IMG/VR virus record: IMGVR_UViG_3300025425_000093
Location: 1-32,036 of that record
DNA length: 32,036 bases
Origin: a virus
Strand: one strand, 5' to 3'
Below, in pieces: positions 14,086 to 22,758 of this stretch (positions within the stretch are counted from its first letter, which is position 1; each line of letters opens with the position of its first letter). Below the pieces are notes generated by a model. It did not search any database. It saw nothing but the letters and a program-made list of their open reading frames with translations, and had not been told where the DNA came from. The position numbers and the translations under genes are program-made.

Positions 14086-14495
14086 TGGCATATTCAAGTG
14101 ATGCAGATTTATTAAAATTGATTCCTGATATTCTCGATCTTGGAATCGAGTCTTTTGTGTTGGAGCATCCTAAAGCTCAAGCAGATATTCAACGTGAGTT
14201 ACGCATTAAGTGGTGGCCGCGAAAGAATATTGCTGGGGAGATGGATACCACTAAATTAACGGACAGCCAGTTTGTTACAGCATCAGCTTACTTGGTGTTG
14301 TGGCGTTACGCATTGCCTCAACTTACTAACTGGGTAGACGGTGATAGATTCGGTAATATGATCGACTTCTACAAGGCTCGTTATAACGAAGAACTTGAAG
14401 CCGTATTAAGTGATGGCGTTGATTATGATGAAGATGGCGATGGCACTGTAAAGTATGACGAAAAGCAGCCTGTCGGCCAGTGGCTAAATAGATAA
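14085..14495 (+). CDS. Head-tail connector (adaptor) protein
   Basis: The 136-residue product is helical with an acidic C-terminal region (DYDEDGDGTVKYDE). Its position right after the capsid block and before the neck and terminator proteins matches the first connector (gp6/gp15-like adaptor), as do its size and WRYALPQLTNWVDGDRFGNMIDFYKARY helices. Assignment is mainly by gene order. ATG 14085 is on the stop of the previous gene. Confidence 0.6.
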   Translation: MAYSSDADLLKLIPDILDLGIESFVLEHPKAQADIQRELRIKWWPRKNIAGEMDTTKLTDSQFVTASAYLVLWRYALPQLTNWVDGDRFGNMIDFYKARYNEELEAVLSDGVDYDEDGDGTVKYDEKQPVGQWLNR

Positions 14496-14914
14496 TGGAA
14501 GTACAAATTAATACCAACCTTCAAGATATTAGAAGGCGTGTAGGAAAGAAAGGTGAGGAGCTTTCAGCAAGCATCAAGAAAGCACTATCGATCACTGCTC
14601 AGGCTGGCATCAATATCATTGAGGCTAGAACGAGTAAAGGTGTTGGCTTTAAAGGAAAGTTTAAAGCTTATACACCAATATATGCTGCTTTTAGGCAAAG
14701 TCGAGGCAGAAGCGCAAAGCCTGATTTGCAGTTTACAGGCCAGATGTTAGGTTCCATGACCTCAAGAACGACAAGCAAACAAGCTGAGATATTCTTTAGT
14801 AGGGCTACTGAATCTAAAAAGGCCGCGATGAATAACATCAAACGCCCTTTCTTTGGCTTTAATAAAAAAGAACAAGAAAAGTTAGGTGAAGTATTCTTTA
14901 AGGCATTAAAATGA
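14495..14914 (+). CDS. HK97 gp10-like neck/tail completion protein
   Basis: The 139-residue product contains TSKGVGFKGKFKAYTPIYAAFRQ and PDLQFTGQMLGSMTSRTTSKQAEIFF, the paired signatures of gp10-type head-tail joining proteins (a turn around 'G.d..G..F..Y...Y' and then 'DL..TG.ML'). It seals the neck between connector and tail. It overlaps the gene before (TAATG) and after (ATGA). Confidence 0.75.
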   Translation: MEVQINTNLQDIRRRVGKKGEELSASIKKALSITAQAGINIIEARTSKGVGFKGKFKAYTPIYAAFRQSRGRSAKPDLQFTGQMLGSMTSRTTSKQAEIFFSRATESKKAAMNNIKRPFFGFNKKEQEKLGEVFFKALK

Positions 14915-15345
14915 GTATAAGAGAAAACATTGCTAACAATTTGGTGGCTACTCTACAGGTGGTGACTGCACCAATAGGAATTAAGTACGTTACGAGAGAG
15001 CCTTTTGATTTTACTAAACTCTCAAGCGCACAGTTTCCAGCTATATTAGTTCGCAGTGCTGGAGAAGACAGGGAAGATAGTACACTGGGCGGTTCAATTA
15101 GTCAGCGCATGGCTACTATCAATTATGAACTCATTTGCTACGTTAAAGGCACAGTCATTGACTCAGCCCGAAATAACATAATCGAAGCAGTTGAAGAGGC
15201 TCTTGATGTTGATCGTCTACGCGGGGGGTATGCCCTTAATACGCAGATAACTAATATTGAGATTGATGAAGGTTCTATTGATCCCATTGGTGGGGTTATT
15301 ATTACAGTTCGCGTGTTGTACCAATACACTCGCGGCACAACTTAA
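14911..15345 (+). CDS. Tail terminator protein (gpU-like)
   Basis: The 144-residue product precedes the tail tube gene and follows the neck protein, the standard slot for the tail terminator. It shows the alternating pattern of the alpha/beta fold: N-terminal helix, FPAILVRSAGEDRE, RMATINYELICYVKG, DSARNNIIEAVEEALD and a final IDPIGGVIITVRVLYQY strand. It would cap the tube at the tape-measure-defined length. Confidence 0.7.
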   Translation: MSIRENIANNLVATLQVVTAPIGIKYVTREPFDFTKLSSAQFPAILVRSAGEDREDSTLGGSISQRMATINYELICYVKGTVIDSARNNIIEAVEEALDVDRLRGGYALNTQITNIEIDEGSIDPIGGVIITVRVLYQYTRGTT

Positions 15346-15369
15346 ACTTAAATTAAAAGGTAATTAATC

Positions 15370-15771
15370 ATGGCGACTAAAACAGGCGCATCAGGTGTAG
15401 TAAAGTTACAAGTATCGGGTACGACTGTAGCCGTTGTGGGAGAGGTACGGTCATTCACGTTTGATGGATCAGCCGATACTATCGAAGATTCAGTAATGGG
15501 TGATGTCTCGCGTTCTTATAAAGCAGGTCTGAAGACTAACACAGTATCTATCGAATGCTATTGGGATGAAGCAGATGCCCAGCAGTTAGTTATAGATGAA
15601 CGTGCAAGTTTGGACTTTGAAGTCTATCCAACAGGCACTGGTAGCGGAGAGACTTTCTACTCTGGTACTGGCATTGTAACTTCACGCTCAATTACTGGTT
15701 CTTTTGACGGAATGGTTGAGGCCAGCTTTAGCATACAGTGCAGCGGAGATGTAACCGAAGCGCAGGTATAA
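15370..15771 (+). CDS. Major tail (tube) protein
   Basis: The 133-residue product is beta-rich (VVKLQVSGTTVAVVGEVRSFTFDGSADTIEDSVMGD, YPTGTGSGETFYSGTGIVTS) and fits the TP901-1/phi13-type tube proteins with an ATKTGASG N-terminus. Hexameric rings of it build the tail tube. The start context AAGGTAATTAATCATGGC mirrors the capsid gene and implies strong translation. It lies between terminator and tail chaperone, as expected. Confidence 0.8.
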   Translation: MATKTGASGVVKLQVSGTTVAVVGEVRSFTFDGSADTIEDSVMGDVSRSYKAGLKTNTVSIECYWDEADAQQLVIDERASLDFEVYPTGTGSGETFYSGTGIVTSRSITGSFDGMVEASFSIQCSGDVTEAQV

Positions 15772-15794
15772 TCTAAACAACTAGGAGAATAGTT

Positions 15795-16142
15795 ATGGGT
15801 TTAGCGAAAGAGTTAAGAAGCAGAAGAAAGGTTAACGCTAGAGAAGTTTTAGTGCCTGAATGGGGTGACGAATCTGGGGCGTTTAAGTTGTATTGCAGGA
15901 GCATTACTTGCTATGACTTAGATCAGTTACAGAAGAAGCACCCCAACTTTCTTCAAAACACCACTATCGGTGCAATGGTAGATTTGATCTGTATGAAGGC
16001 AGAAGACGAAGGCGGCAGTAAGCTGTTTAATTCTTCTGAAGATCGACTTGACCTGATGGGTGAAGAAACAAATGTTATATCTGAGATTGCTAACCAGATG
16101 TTTGCTGATATAGAGACGGTAGAGGCACTTGAGGGAAACTAA
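15795..16142 (+). CDS. Tail assembly chaperone, short form (gpG-like)
   Basis: The 115-residue product is the unshifted form of the tail assembly chaperone. It is mainly helical with a DLICMKAEDEGGSKLF central segment. Its end, GAG GGA AAC TAA, contains the heptamer GGGAAAC in the phase needed for -1 slippage. The family binds the tape measure protein during tail tube assembly and is not part of the virion. Confidence 0.85.
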   Translation: MGLAKELRSRRKVNAREVLVPEWGDESGAFKLYCRSITCYDLDQLQKKHPNFLQNTTIGAMVDLICMKAEDEGGSKLFNSSEDRLDLMGEETNVISEIANQMFADIETVEALEGN

Positions 16143-16282
16143 AAAGCGATCAGTCAAGGATGAACCTGCTTTCCTTGGCTGACCGCCTACACATTACAAT
16201 AGAACAAGCAGAATATATGCCCCTCAACCATTTTCACGAATGGATGGCCTATTTCAAAATACAGAGCGAATCTAATGGCTGA
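15795..16282 (+). CDS. Tail assembly chaperone, frameshifted form (gpGT-like)
   Basis: A -1 slip at GGGAAAC (16133-16139) joins the 115-residue short form to 47 further residues read to TGA 16280-16282. The extension begins LKSDQSRMNLLSLADRLH and contains ITIEQAEYMPLNHFHEWMAY, which resembles lambda T-type extensions. The extension has no start codon of its own close to its beginning and overlaps the tape measure start by eight bases. The result is a 162-residue protein; lambda needs both forms in a set ratio. Confidence 0.85.
16133..16139 (+). promoter_or_regulatory. Programmed -1 frameshift site GGGAAAC
   Basis: The X-XXY-YYZ heptamer is in the correct reading phase (gaG GGA AAC) and is directly followed by the zero-frame stop TAA. 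The -1 frame stays open for 47 codons until just inside the tape measure gene. Lambda uses the closely related GGGAAAG in the same place. Confidence 0.9.
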
Positions 16283-18074
16283 AAATGTAAATATTGTAAT
16301 TAAGGCTTTTGATAAGACAGAGGCAGCATTTGCAGGCATTCGCAATGGTTTTGCAAAGATAGGCAAAGCCGCAGATAAAGTTAAAAAGCGATTCCCCGCC
16401 CTTACTAAAGTTGTAGGCGCATTTGCCACTGTAGCTAAAGCTGCAATAAAAGCTGTGGTGGTGGCATTTACTGCTGCTGCTGCTGCGATGACTGCCCTTA
16501 CCATTTCTTCTTTCAAATCTGGAGATCAATTAGCAAAGACAGCAGATAAGATAGGCGTAACAACTGAGGCGTTGGCTGGCTTGCGTCATGCAGCAGAGCT
16601 TACAGGCGTTTCTGCTGGCACTATGGATATGGCTATGCAAAGGCTTACCCGCAGAGTTAGTGAAGCTGCTAACGGCACAGGCGAGGCTGTAGGTGCATTA
16701 CATGAGCTGGGTATCAACGCGGCAGAACTGGAGCAATTACCTTTAGATCAGCAGATGAGTGTTATCGCTGATTCTATGGCTAAAGTTAAAAACCAGTCTG
16801 ACAAAGTTCGTTTAGCAATGAAACTGTTTGACTCTGAAGGTGTCGCTCTTGTTAATACGTTAGCGGGTGGCTCTGAAGGGTTAGCTAAGATGGCAGAAGA
16901 AGCCAATATTCTTGGCCTAGCAATGAGCAGAACCGACACAGCTCAGATTGAAGCTGCTAATGATTCTATTCTTAGGGCTAAAAGCGTATTTACTGGTCTG
17001 GGTAATCAACTTGCTGTAGCTTTTGCTCCTATTATTGAGATGGTGGCAAACCTGTTTAGGCAATCTGCTGTAGACAGTGCTGAGTTTGGAAATGTTGGAC
17101 AGCGCGTAGCTGATGCTTTAGTTACTGCATTTGCTAAAGTGCAGGGTGCTTTACACTCAATGTCTATTTTTGCCAAGCAAACCAAGTTGGTTTTTTATCA
17201 GCTTGCTGTCTTTATTGGTAAAGAGTTAGTCGATTCGATTCGCCCCTTCATAGGTCTTTACGATGCTATCGCTGACAAGTTAGGCAAGCCAATAATCGGT
17301 GATGGAATTACTGCATTTTTTAATGAAGCCAGTGCTGGCGTACAAGAGTTAAAGAACGAAATACAGTTAATGCAAGAAATGAATCCAGCGGAAGGTATTC
17401 TTGCGGCATACGAAGAAATTAAAATAGCCAGTCGTGAAACAGCAGCAGTCGTTGCTGCAAACTCACCAGCAGCAATATTAGCCGCTGAAGGTGATAAGGT
17501 TGCTAAGAAAGAAACATTCCAAGAAAAAGTTAGAAGAAAAGCCGCAATAGACTTAGCTAAATTCAACGCTTTAACAGAAACAGAAAAAACTCAACAGGTA
17601 GTCGGGGAACTTGGAAAACAGTTTGCCGCATCTGCATCACACAGTAAAAAACTATTCGCTGTAAATAAAGCCTTTCAGATTGGGCAAGCAATAATGAATA
17701 CTTATGCTGGAGCATCAAAAGCACTAGCAGCATACCCGCCCCCTCTTAACTTTCTGATGGCTGCGGGTGTTGTAACTGCAGGTCTTGCTCAAGTTGCACA
17801 GATTAGATCGCAATCATTTGAGGGCGGTGGTTTTACTGGGGGTGGGGCAAGGTCAGGAGGCGTTGATGGCAAAGGTGGATTTCCTGCAATTCTTCACCCT
17901 AACGAGACTGTTGTTGACCACACTAAAGGGCAAGGAATGTCGCCTTCTGTTAATATAGTTATTCAAGCTAATGACACTAGAGGATTTGACCAACTGTTGC
18001 AATCTCGCAGAGGCCAGATCATTGGTATAATTAATCAGGCTATGAATAATAAAGGAGCGTCGAGTATAGTATGA
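16275..18074 (+). CDS. Tape measure protein
   Basis: The 599-residue product has an N-terminal helical region, an AVVVAFTAAAAAMTALTISS hydrophobic stretch (about 55-75), long helices throughout, and a glycine-rich GGGFTGGGARSGG near the C-terminus followed by LHPNETVVDHTKGQ, typical of this family. With about 0.15 nm per residue it predicts a tail near 90 nm. It follows the frameshifted chaperone with an eight-base overlap. It is short for the family, in line with a small phage. Confidence 0.9.
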   Translation: MAENVNIVIKAFDKTEAAFAGIRNGFAKIGKAADKVKKRFPALTKVVGAFATVAKAAIKAVVVAFTAAAAAMTALTISSFKSGDQLAKTADKIGVTTEALAGLRHAAELTGVSAGTMDMAMQRLTRRVSEAANGTGEAVGALHELGINAAELEQLPLDQQMSVIADSMAKVKNQSDKVRLAMKLFDSEGVALVNTLAGGSEGLAKMAEEANILGLAMSRTDTAQIEAANDSILRAKSVFTGLGNQLAVAFAPIIEMVANLFRQSAVDSAEFGNVGQRVADALVTAFAKVQGALHSMSIFAKQTKLVFYQLAVFIGKELVDSIRPFIGLYDAIADKLGKPIIGDGITAFFNEASAGVQELKNEIQLMQEMNPAEGILAAYEEIKIASRETAAVVAANSPAAILAAEGDKVAKKETFQEKVRRKAAIDLAKFNALTETEKTQQVVGELGKQFAASASHSKKLFAVNKAFQIGQAIMNTYAGASKALAAYPPPLNFLMAAGVVTAGLAQVAQIRSQSFEGGGFTGGGARSGGVDGKGGFPAILHPNETVVDHTKGQGMSPSVNIVIQANDTRGFDQLLQSRRGQIIGIINQAMNNKGASSIV

Positions 18075-18649
18075 GTGGAACATATCCCAACACCCCCGTA
18101 TTTAACTCTGTAGGATTTATATCTAAATCTTACAACCTTATGAGTGAAAGCCTTTCGGGGAGGACTCAGGTCAGGAATATTGGAGGTCAAAGATTTGAGT
18201 TTAAAGCTACTTACCCGCCTCTCACCGCTACAGAGTTTGCGCCAGTTAATGCTTTTGTGATGGCTCAGAATGGTATGGCTGAAACCTTTCAAATTGTATT
18301 GCCTGAGATCAGTTCAAAGTCAGGCAACGCTACAGGAACTGTGCAGACCGTTGGCGCAGATAGCATAGGCGAAACGTCTATTGTGATAGATGGATTGTCT
18401 GGGACTATAAAGGCAGGCGATGTTATAAAGTTTGCTAATCATAACAAAGTCTATATGGTCGTTTCTGATTTAACAGGCTCTGGCACTTTGACTATTCAGC
18501 CTGCCCTGCGTGAAGCAACCGCAAACGACACTGCGATTACTTACGATAACGTACCGTTTACTGTACGTCTTAACAATGACGTTCAAGAATATTCTTTGGG
18601 ACTTGCTTCTCTGGTAAAGTATGAAGTTGATTTTATTGAGGCAATCTAA
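18071..18649 (+). CDS. Minor tail protein, distal region
   Basis: The 192-residue product is beta-rich, opening with SGTYPNTPVFNSVGFISKS and running through GRTQVRNIGGQRFEFKATYPPLTATEF, then GDVIKFANHNKVYMVVSDL, a strand-rich insert. In this position, just after the tape measure, such proteins form the distal tail ring or tip adaptor. Family assignment is by gene order and texture only. Confidence 0.65.
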   Translation: MSGTYPNTPVFNSVGFISKSYNLMSESLSGRTQVRNIGGQRFEFKATYPPLTATEFAPVNAFVMAQNGMAETFQIVLPEISSKSGNATGTVQTVGADSIGETSIVIDGLSGTIKAGDVIKFANHNKVYMVVSDLTGSGTLTIQPALREATANDTAITYDNVPFTVRLNNDVQEYSLGLASLVKYEVDFIEAI

Positions 18650-19203
18650 TGACCAGAGTAATCAACCCTACTACAGTAGCGGCTTTACAGAATGACTCGT
18701 TCAACTTTGCGACTTTAGTTTATTTTGGGTTCTCAACTGCTATTAGAATTACAGATTGGGATAGGAACATATCTGCATTATCTAGCACTTGGTCTAGTAG
18801 TGGCAATTTTCTACAGTTCAGCTCTTCATCTGAATCCGCAGAACTAGCCGTTAATGGCATAGACATTACCCTAAGTGCTGTTGAGCAAAGCTATGTCAGT
18901 ATTTTCCTTACCCAAAACTATGTGGATGTTCCTGTTCAGTTATACAGAGCAGTGCTTGATAACAGCGATTCTATTGTGGGGGCACCTATACTGGTCTTTG
19001 ATGGCTTTATCACTGGCTTTTCTATAGAAGATAGCGAAACCTCTAGTGAGATTAACGTCACTACAGCCTCACATTGGGCTGACTTTGAAAAGTTAAATGG
19101 CAGAAAAACAAACCACAACTCTCAAATATTGCACTTTCCAAATGACGAAGGTTTTGAGTTTGCCGCAAAAACAATTAAAGATTTAAAGTGGGGGAAAGAA
19201 TAA
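18649..19203 (+). CDS. Tail tip/baseplate protein (DUF2163-like)
   Basis: The 184-residue product contains ITDWDRNIS..., an ELAVNGIDITLSAVEQSYVSIFLTQNYVDVPVQLYRAVLD segment, LVFDGFITGFSIED and a C-terminal FEFAAKTIKDLKWGKE, which resemble DUF2163/gene-transfer-agent hub-associated proteins. It lies between the distal tail protein and the central tip protein, where such hub components occur. It starts on the previous stop. Confidence 0.65.
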   Translation: MTRVINPTTVAALQNDSFNFATLVYFGFSTAIRITDWDRNISALSSTWSSSGNFLQFSSSSESAELAVNGIDITLSAVEQSYVSIFLTQNYVDVPVQLYRAVLDNSDSIVGAPILVFDGFITGFSIEDSETSSEINVTTASHWADFEKLNGRKTNHNSQILHFPNDEGFEFAAKTIKDLKWGKE

Positions 19204-22092
19204 ATGGCATTTTGGGCTGTTGCAGCATTATTTGTAGTATCTGCTGGAGTTACTTATGCCAGCATTCAAAAAGCCAAAAAGCAAGCTAAAAAGCAAGCTG
19301 ATGCAATGGCTGGCGTCCTTGTTAATAAGGAATCTAACATTGAGCCTCTTCCTGTTATTTATGGCACAAGACGCGTAGGGGGTGTGCGGGTTTTCGTAAG
19401 CACTAGGGATGCTTCTGGTGGCGACCCAAACGAATTTTTATACATTGCTTTGGTGTTATGTGAGGGTGAAGTGGATGCTATCACTGATATATTTATTGAC
19501 GACAAGCCTATTACTGATAGTCAATACTCAGGGCTTTACAGCTTCAATGTGCATCTTGGCGCAGACAATCAAGGGTACGACAGTTTATTAACGCAAGCTA
19601 ATTCTGGATGGACTACAGCGCACAAATTAAGCGGAGTTGCCTATATAGCAATTAGATTGAAATGGGATCAAGACGCTTTTGGCGGCATTCCTGATATTAC
19701 CGCATTAGTTAGAGGCAAGAAATTATATGACCCTAGAAGCCCTAGTGCTGCTGCCGCATATAGCGATAATCCTGCTTTATGTATTCGTGATTATCTAACT
19801 AATAGCAGATACGGTAAAGGTCTTGCTGCGTCTGCCATTGACGATACCGCATTTTCAACAGCAGCTACGGATTGCGATGAATCAGTAACATTTTATTCAG
19901 GCGGGGCTACTGGGCAGAAGTTATTTCAATCTCATGCGGTTTTGCAAACTGATGAAACCTTATTTTCAAACATTAAAACACTGCTTCAAGGCTGTCGTGG
20001 ATTCCTTCCCTACACGCAGGGAACTTATGGGCTAAAGATAGATAAGTCAGGTTCAGTCGTTTATGCCTTTGATACCGAGACAATAGTTGGCGGCATTTCA
20101 ATCAAGGGTGAGGAAAAGAAAGACAAATTTAACAGGATGATTGTGAAGTTCCCTAACGCTGAACTTGATTATCAGCCAGATCAAGCAGTGTGGCCTGACG
20201 CTGGGTCTAGCGAAGAAACAACTTTCCTTGCTGAAGATGGCGGGACTTCTCTTATTGAGAATATAGATTTGGAAACGGTTACCAATTTTTATGTTGCCCG
20301 TGACTTAGCTAGGGTTATGCTCAGAAGGTCGCGTAGTGCTTTGAGGGCTTCTTTTACTGCAACCAGTGAGTCAATACAATTAAGCGTTGGGGATATTGTT
20401 ACTGTTACACATCCTACTCCAGCTTGGAGTGTAAAGCCATTTCAGATTGAAGAGATAACTTTAAATTACAACGGAACGTGTACTGTTAATGTTTTGGAGT
20501 ACGACAGTTCAATTTATACTTACGATACCTCTGCTGAAGAAATTGTTTATCCAGCACCAAATTTGCCTAACCCATTTAGTGTCATAGCCCCAACAAATCT
20601 GCAAACATCCGCAGCAACAAGCGTTGCCTTAGATGGAACAATCGTGACCTCTGTTGAGGTGTCATGGACTGCAAGCACCGATTCATTTGTTAGCCAATAC
20701 GATGTTCAGTGGTCAACAGATAACACTAACTTTCAATCTGTAGTCACAGATGACACTCGCTTTACAATATCGCCTGTCATTGCTGGTACGACCTATTACA
20801 CGAAGGTTAGATCAATCAATAGCTTGGGTGTTAAAAGCTCTTTTGTATCTGCTAACCAAGGGTCTGTTGGCGACACTACGGCTCCTGCTTTGCCGACATC
20901 TCTGTCAGCTACGGCTGGTTATAAGTCAATTAGCCTAAAGTGGACTAACCCTGCTGACAAGGACTTTTCTAACGTAGAAGTCTATCGAGCAACTTCTTCA
21001 GGCGGAACTTATGTCGAAGTAGCGACTGTCGGTGGAGGATTTAGCGCAGTAACGGAATTCTTAAACGGTGGCCTTGCTGATGCTACTGCTTTCTACTACA
21101 AGTTTAAGTCAGTGGACTACAGCGGAAATAAGTCAGCATTTACAGGCGTGGTTTCAGCCACTACTAATGCCGCAGCAATTAACGGCACAGATGGAACAGA
21201 CGGCACAGACGGCACAGACGGCACAGACGGCACAGACGGAAGTAATGGCGCGGCTGGCCCTAGAAATGCGGCAGGATATGTTTATTATTCTTTGACATCA
21301 GCTAGCGCACCCTCAAGCCCGTCTGCAACATCTTATAACTTTGGTACAGGATCATTTGGCGGCCTTACTACTAATTGGTCACGAACGCCCCCAACCAATA
21401 CTGGTGGTGACGCTAAATACTGGGCTACAAGCTACTATGTTACTGAGGCTACATTAGGCGGCACTCAGACACTAGTATTTGCAACTCCGTTTTCATCGTT
21501 TAACTTTGATGGGCTTGTTACGTTTACCAATTTAAACTCTGAGCTAGCCGATGCCTCAAGCACTGAAATTACTACCATTAATGGCGGTCTAATAAAGACT
21601 GGGCTAATTAATGCTAATAGAGTACAAATTGACGATGCTACCATCGACACAGATGGAAGCGGCAATCTTATAATTAAAGCAGGAGGAGTAGGCACAACTC
21701 AAATAGGCGACTTGCAAGTAAGCACTCTAAAGATTGCAGATCAAGCTGTGACAATCCCAACGTCTACGTCATTAGCCAGCTCATATACTTTTAATAGTAC
21801 AACAGCGTCTTTGTTTATGACTTTAACCTTTACAGGGAGCGGGGCTGCGGCAGAGGTTCTTGGTAACTTCGCTGCTGGCGGGAGTGGCGCGCCTTATTTG
21901 CAATTAATTTATCACCTTAATGACGTAGAAGTGAGGTCTAGGAATTACGCCTATGGAGGAACTGAAGTTTTCCCTATTACTACTCTTAGCGGCACTAACA
22001 CGATAAAGGTATACGCGAGAAAATATAGTGCTTCAGGTGGAACAGTTATTATTGCAGAAGGCTATGTGCGAACTCTGGAAACCAAAAAATGA
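19204..22092 (+). CDS. Central tail tip/host specificity protein (J-like)
   Basis: The 962-residue protein begins with a hydrophobic helix (FWAVAALFVVSAGVTYA), then the hub part VLVNKESNIEPLPVIYGTRR...FLYIALVLCEGEVDAITDIFIDD, as in lambda J-type proteins. Two fibronectin type III-like domains follow (about 462-560 and 563-655). Residues 661-678 are six Gly-Thr-Asp repeats, a collagen-like trimer linker, after which beta-rich receptor-binding sequence runs to the C-terminus. It probably contacts the host receptor and triggers DNA release. It starts one base after the preceding stop and ends in an ATGA overlap. Confidence 0.85.
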   Translation: MAFWAVAALFVVSAGVTYASIQKAKKQAKKQADAMAGVLVNKESNIEPLPVIYGTRRVGGVRVFVSTRDASGGDPNEFLYIALVLCEGEVDAITDIFIDDKPITDSQYSGLYSFNVHLGADNQGYDSLLTQANSGWTTAHKLSGVAYIAIRLKWDQDAFGGIPDITALVRGKKLYDPRSPSAAAAYSDNPALCIRDYLTNSRYGKGLAASAIDDTAFSTAATDCDESVTFYSGGATGQKLFQSHAVLQTDETLFSNIKTLLQGCRGFLPYTQGTYGLKIDKSGSVVYAFDTETIVGGISIKGEEKKDKFNRMIVKFPNAELDYQPDQAVWPDAGSSEETTFLAEDGGTSLIENIDLETVTNFYVARDLARVMLRRSRSALRASFTATSESIQLSVGDIVTVTHPTPAWSVKPFQIEEITLNYNGTCTVNVLEYDSSIYTYDTSAEEIVYPAPNLPNPFSVIAPTNLQTSAATSVALDGTIVTSVEVSWTASTDSFVSQYDVQWSTDNTNFQSVVTDDTRFTISPVIAGTTYYTKVRSINSLGVKSSFVSANQGSVGDTTAPALPTSLSATAGYKSISLKWTNPADKDFSNVEVYRATSSGGTYVEVATVGGGFSAVTEFLNGGLADATAFYYKFKSVDYSGNKSAFTGVVSATTNAAAINGTDGTDGTDGTDGTDGTDGSNGAAGPRNAAGYVYYSLTSASAPSSPSATSYNFGTGSFGGLTTNWSRTPPTNTGGDAKYWATSYYVTEATLGGTQTLVFATPFSSFNFDGLVTFTNLNSELADASSTEITTINGGLIKTGLINANRVQIDDATIDTDGSGNLIIKAGGVGTTQIGDLQVSTLKIADQAVTIPTSTSLASSYTFNSTTASLFMTLTFTGSGAAAEVLGNFAAGGSGAPYLQLIYHLNDVEVRSRNYAYGGTEVFPITTLSGTNTIKVYARKYSASGGTVIIAEGYVRTLETKK
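21184..21237 (+). repeat. 9-bp tandem repeat encoding Gly-Thr-Asp
   Basis: Six 9-bp units, consensus GGCACAGAC, with two variant units at the 5' end (GGCACAGAT, GGAACAGAC) and four identical units after them. Copy-number change would keep the reading frame and alter linker length. Confidence 0.9.
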
Positions 22093-22430
22093 TTAAACTT
22101 TATTCTGTTATTAATACTGAAACAGGCAAAGTATTGCGGCATCTTCAATGCTTAGAAGCTGATTCTGCACTAAATGTATATGATGGCGAGTCCTTAGTGG
22201 AAGGTATAATTTCTGCTGAAATTGAAGAGTCAACTTTTCAGACATTGCGAACGATACGCGGTATCTTATTATCTACTTCAGACTGGACGCAATTCCCTGA
22301 CAGCCCTTTAACAACCGAACAGAAAGCAGAGTGGGCAACCTACAGGCAAGCATTAAGAGACATTCCTGCAACCTATTCTGATGCTGACTCACTTGATGCT
22401 ATAATATGGCCGATACAGCCAGAGGTTTAA
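22089..22430 (+). CDS. Small tail fibre-associated protein
   Basis: The 113-residue product contains RTIRGILLSTSDWTQFPDSPLTTEQKAEWATYRQALRDIP, the widespread 'RD.LL..SDWTQ.PD.PLT.EQK..W..YRQALRD' motif of small proteins coded beside tail fibres. They are often annotated as tail fibre assembly proteins; the role is not well established. It lies between the tip protein and the adhesion genes, consistent with that. Confidence 0.75.
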   Translation: MIKLYSVINTETGKVLRHLQCLEADSALNVYDGESLVEGIISAEIEESTFQTLRTIRGILLSTSDWTQFPDSPLTTEQKAEWATYRQALRDIPATYSDADSLDAIIWPIQPEV

Positions 22431-22431
22431 T

Positions 22432-22758
22432 ATGATTTACCAATTAGTACAAAGCGACCAAGCCCCGCAAGTACAAGCAGTGCTTACAAGGCAAGACGAT
22501 AGCTCAGTGATTGACTTCTCTGGCGGCAGTTGTGCGTTAAAGTTTAGAGCTAAAGGTACAACAACTATCCTGTTTACTCTAGCGGCAGCAGATGTGGGCG
22601 GTAACTTCGCGGCTGGTATTGCTGTATTCTCTTTCTCAGGCACTCAGCTTGACTTGAGTGAGGGCTATTACGAAGGTGAGATTGAAATCACCTACGATGG
22701 AGGAACTGTCGAGACGGTCTTTCAGGTATTAGACTTCTACGTTAGGGCTGATTTCTAA
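22432..22758 (+). CDS. Small Ig/BppU-like baseplate domain protein
   Basis: The 108-residue product is a single beta-sandwich-like domain: APQVQAVLTRQDDSSVIDFSGGSCALKFRAKG, then DLSEGYYEGEIEITYDGGTVETVFQVLDFYVR. The pattern is that of the N-terminal domain of upper baseplate (BppU-type) and related virion decoration proteins, where it anchors adhesion proteins. TAATG couples it to the repeat protein gene that follows. Confidence 0.65.
   Translation: MIYQLVQSDQAPQVQAVLTRQDDSSVIDFSGGSCALKFRAKGTTTILFTLAAADVGGNFAAGIAVFSFSGTQLDLSEGYYEGEIEITYDGGTVETVFQVLDFYVRADF

Noticed and set aside
16187-16529. Open frames on the minus strand at the start of the tape measure gene and elsewhere
   Set aside because: All minus-strand frames mirror strongly supported plus-strand genes and lack ribosome binding sites.
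21184-21240. CRISPR-like repeat array
   Set aside because: Units are 9 bp without spacers and encode an in-frame Gly-Thr-Asp run.
20750-21295. Alternative plus-strand frames inside the tail tip gene
   Set aside because: They are shadow frames with low-complexity content caused by repeats in the real gene.
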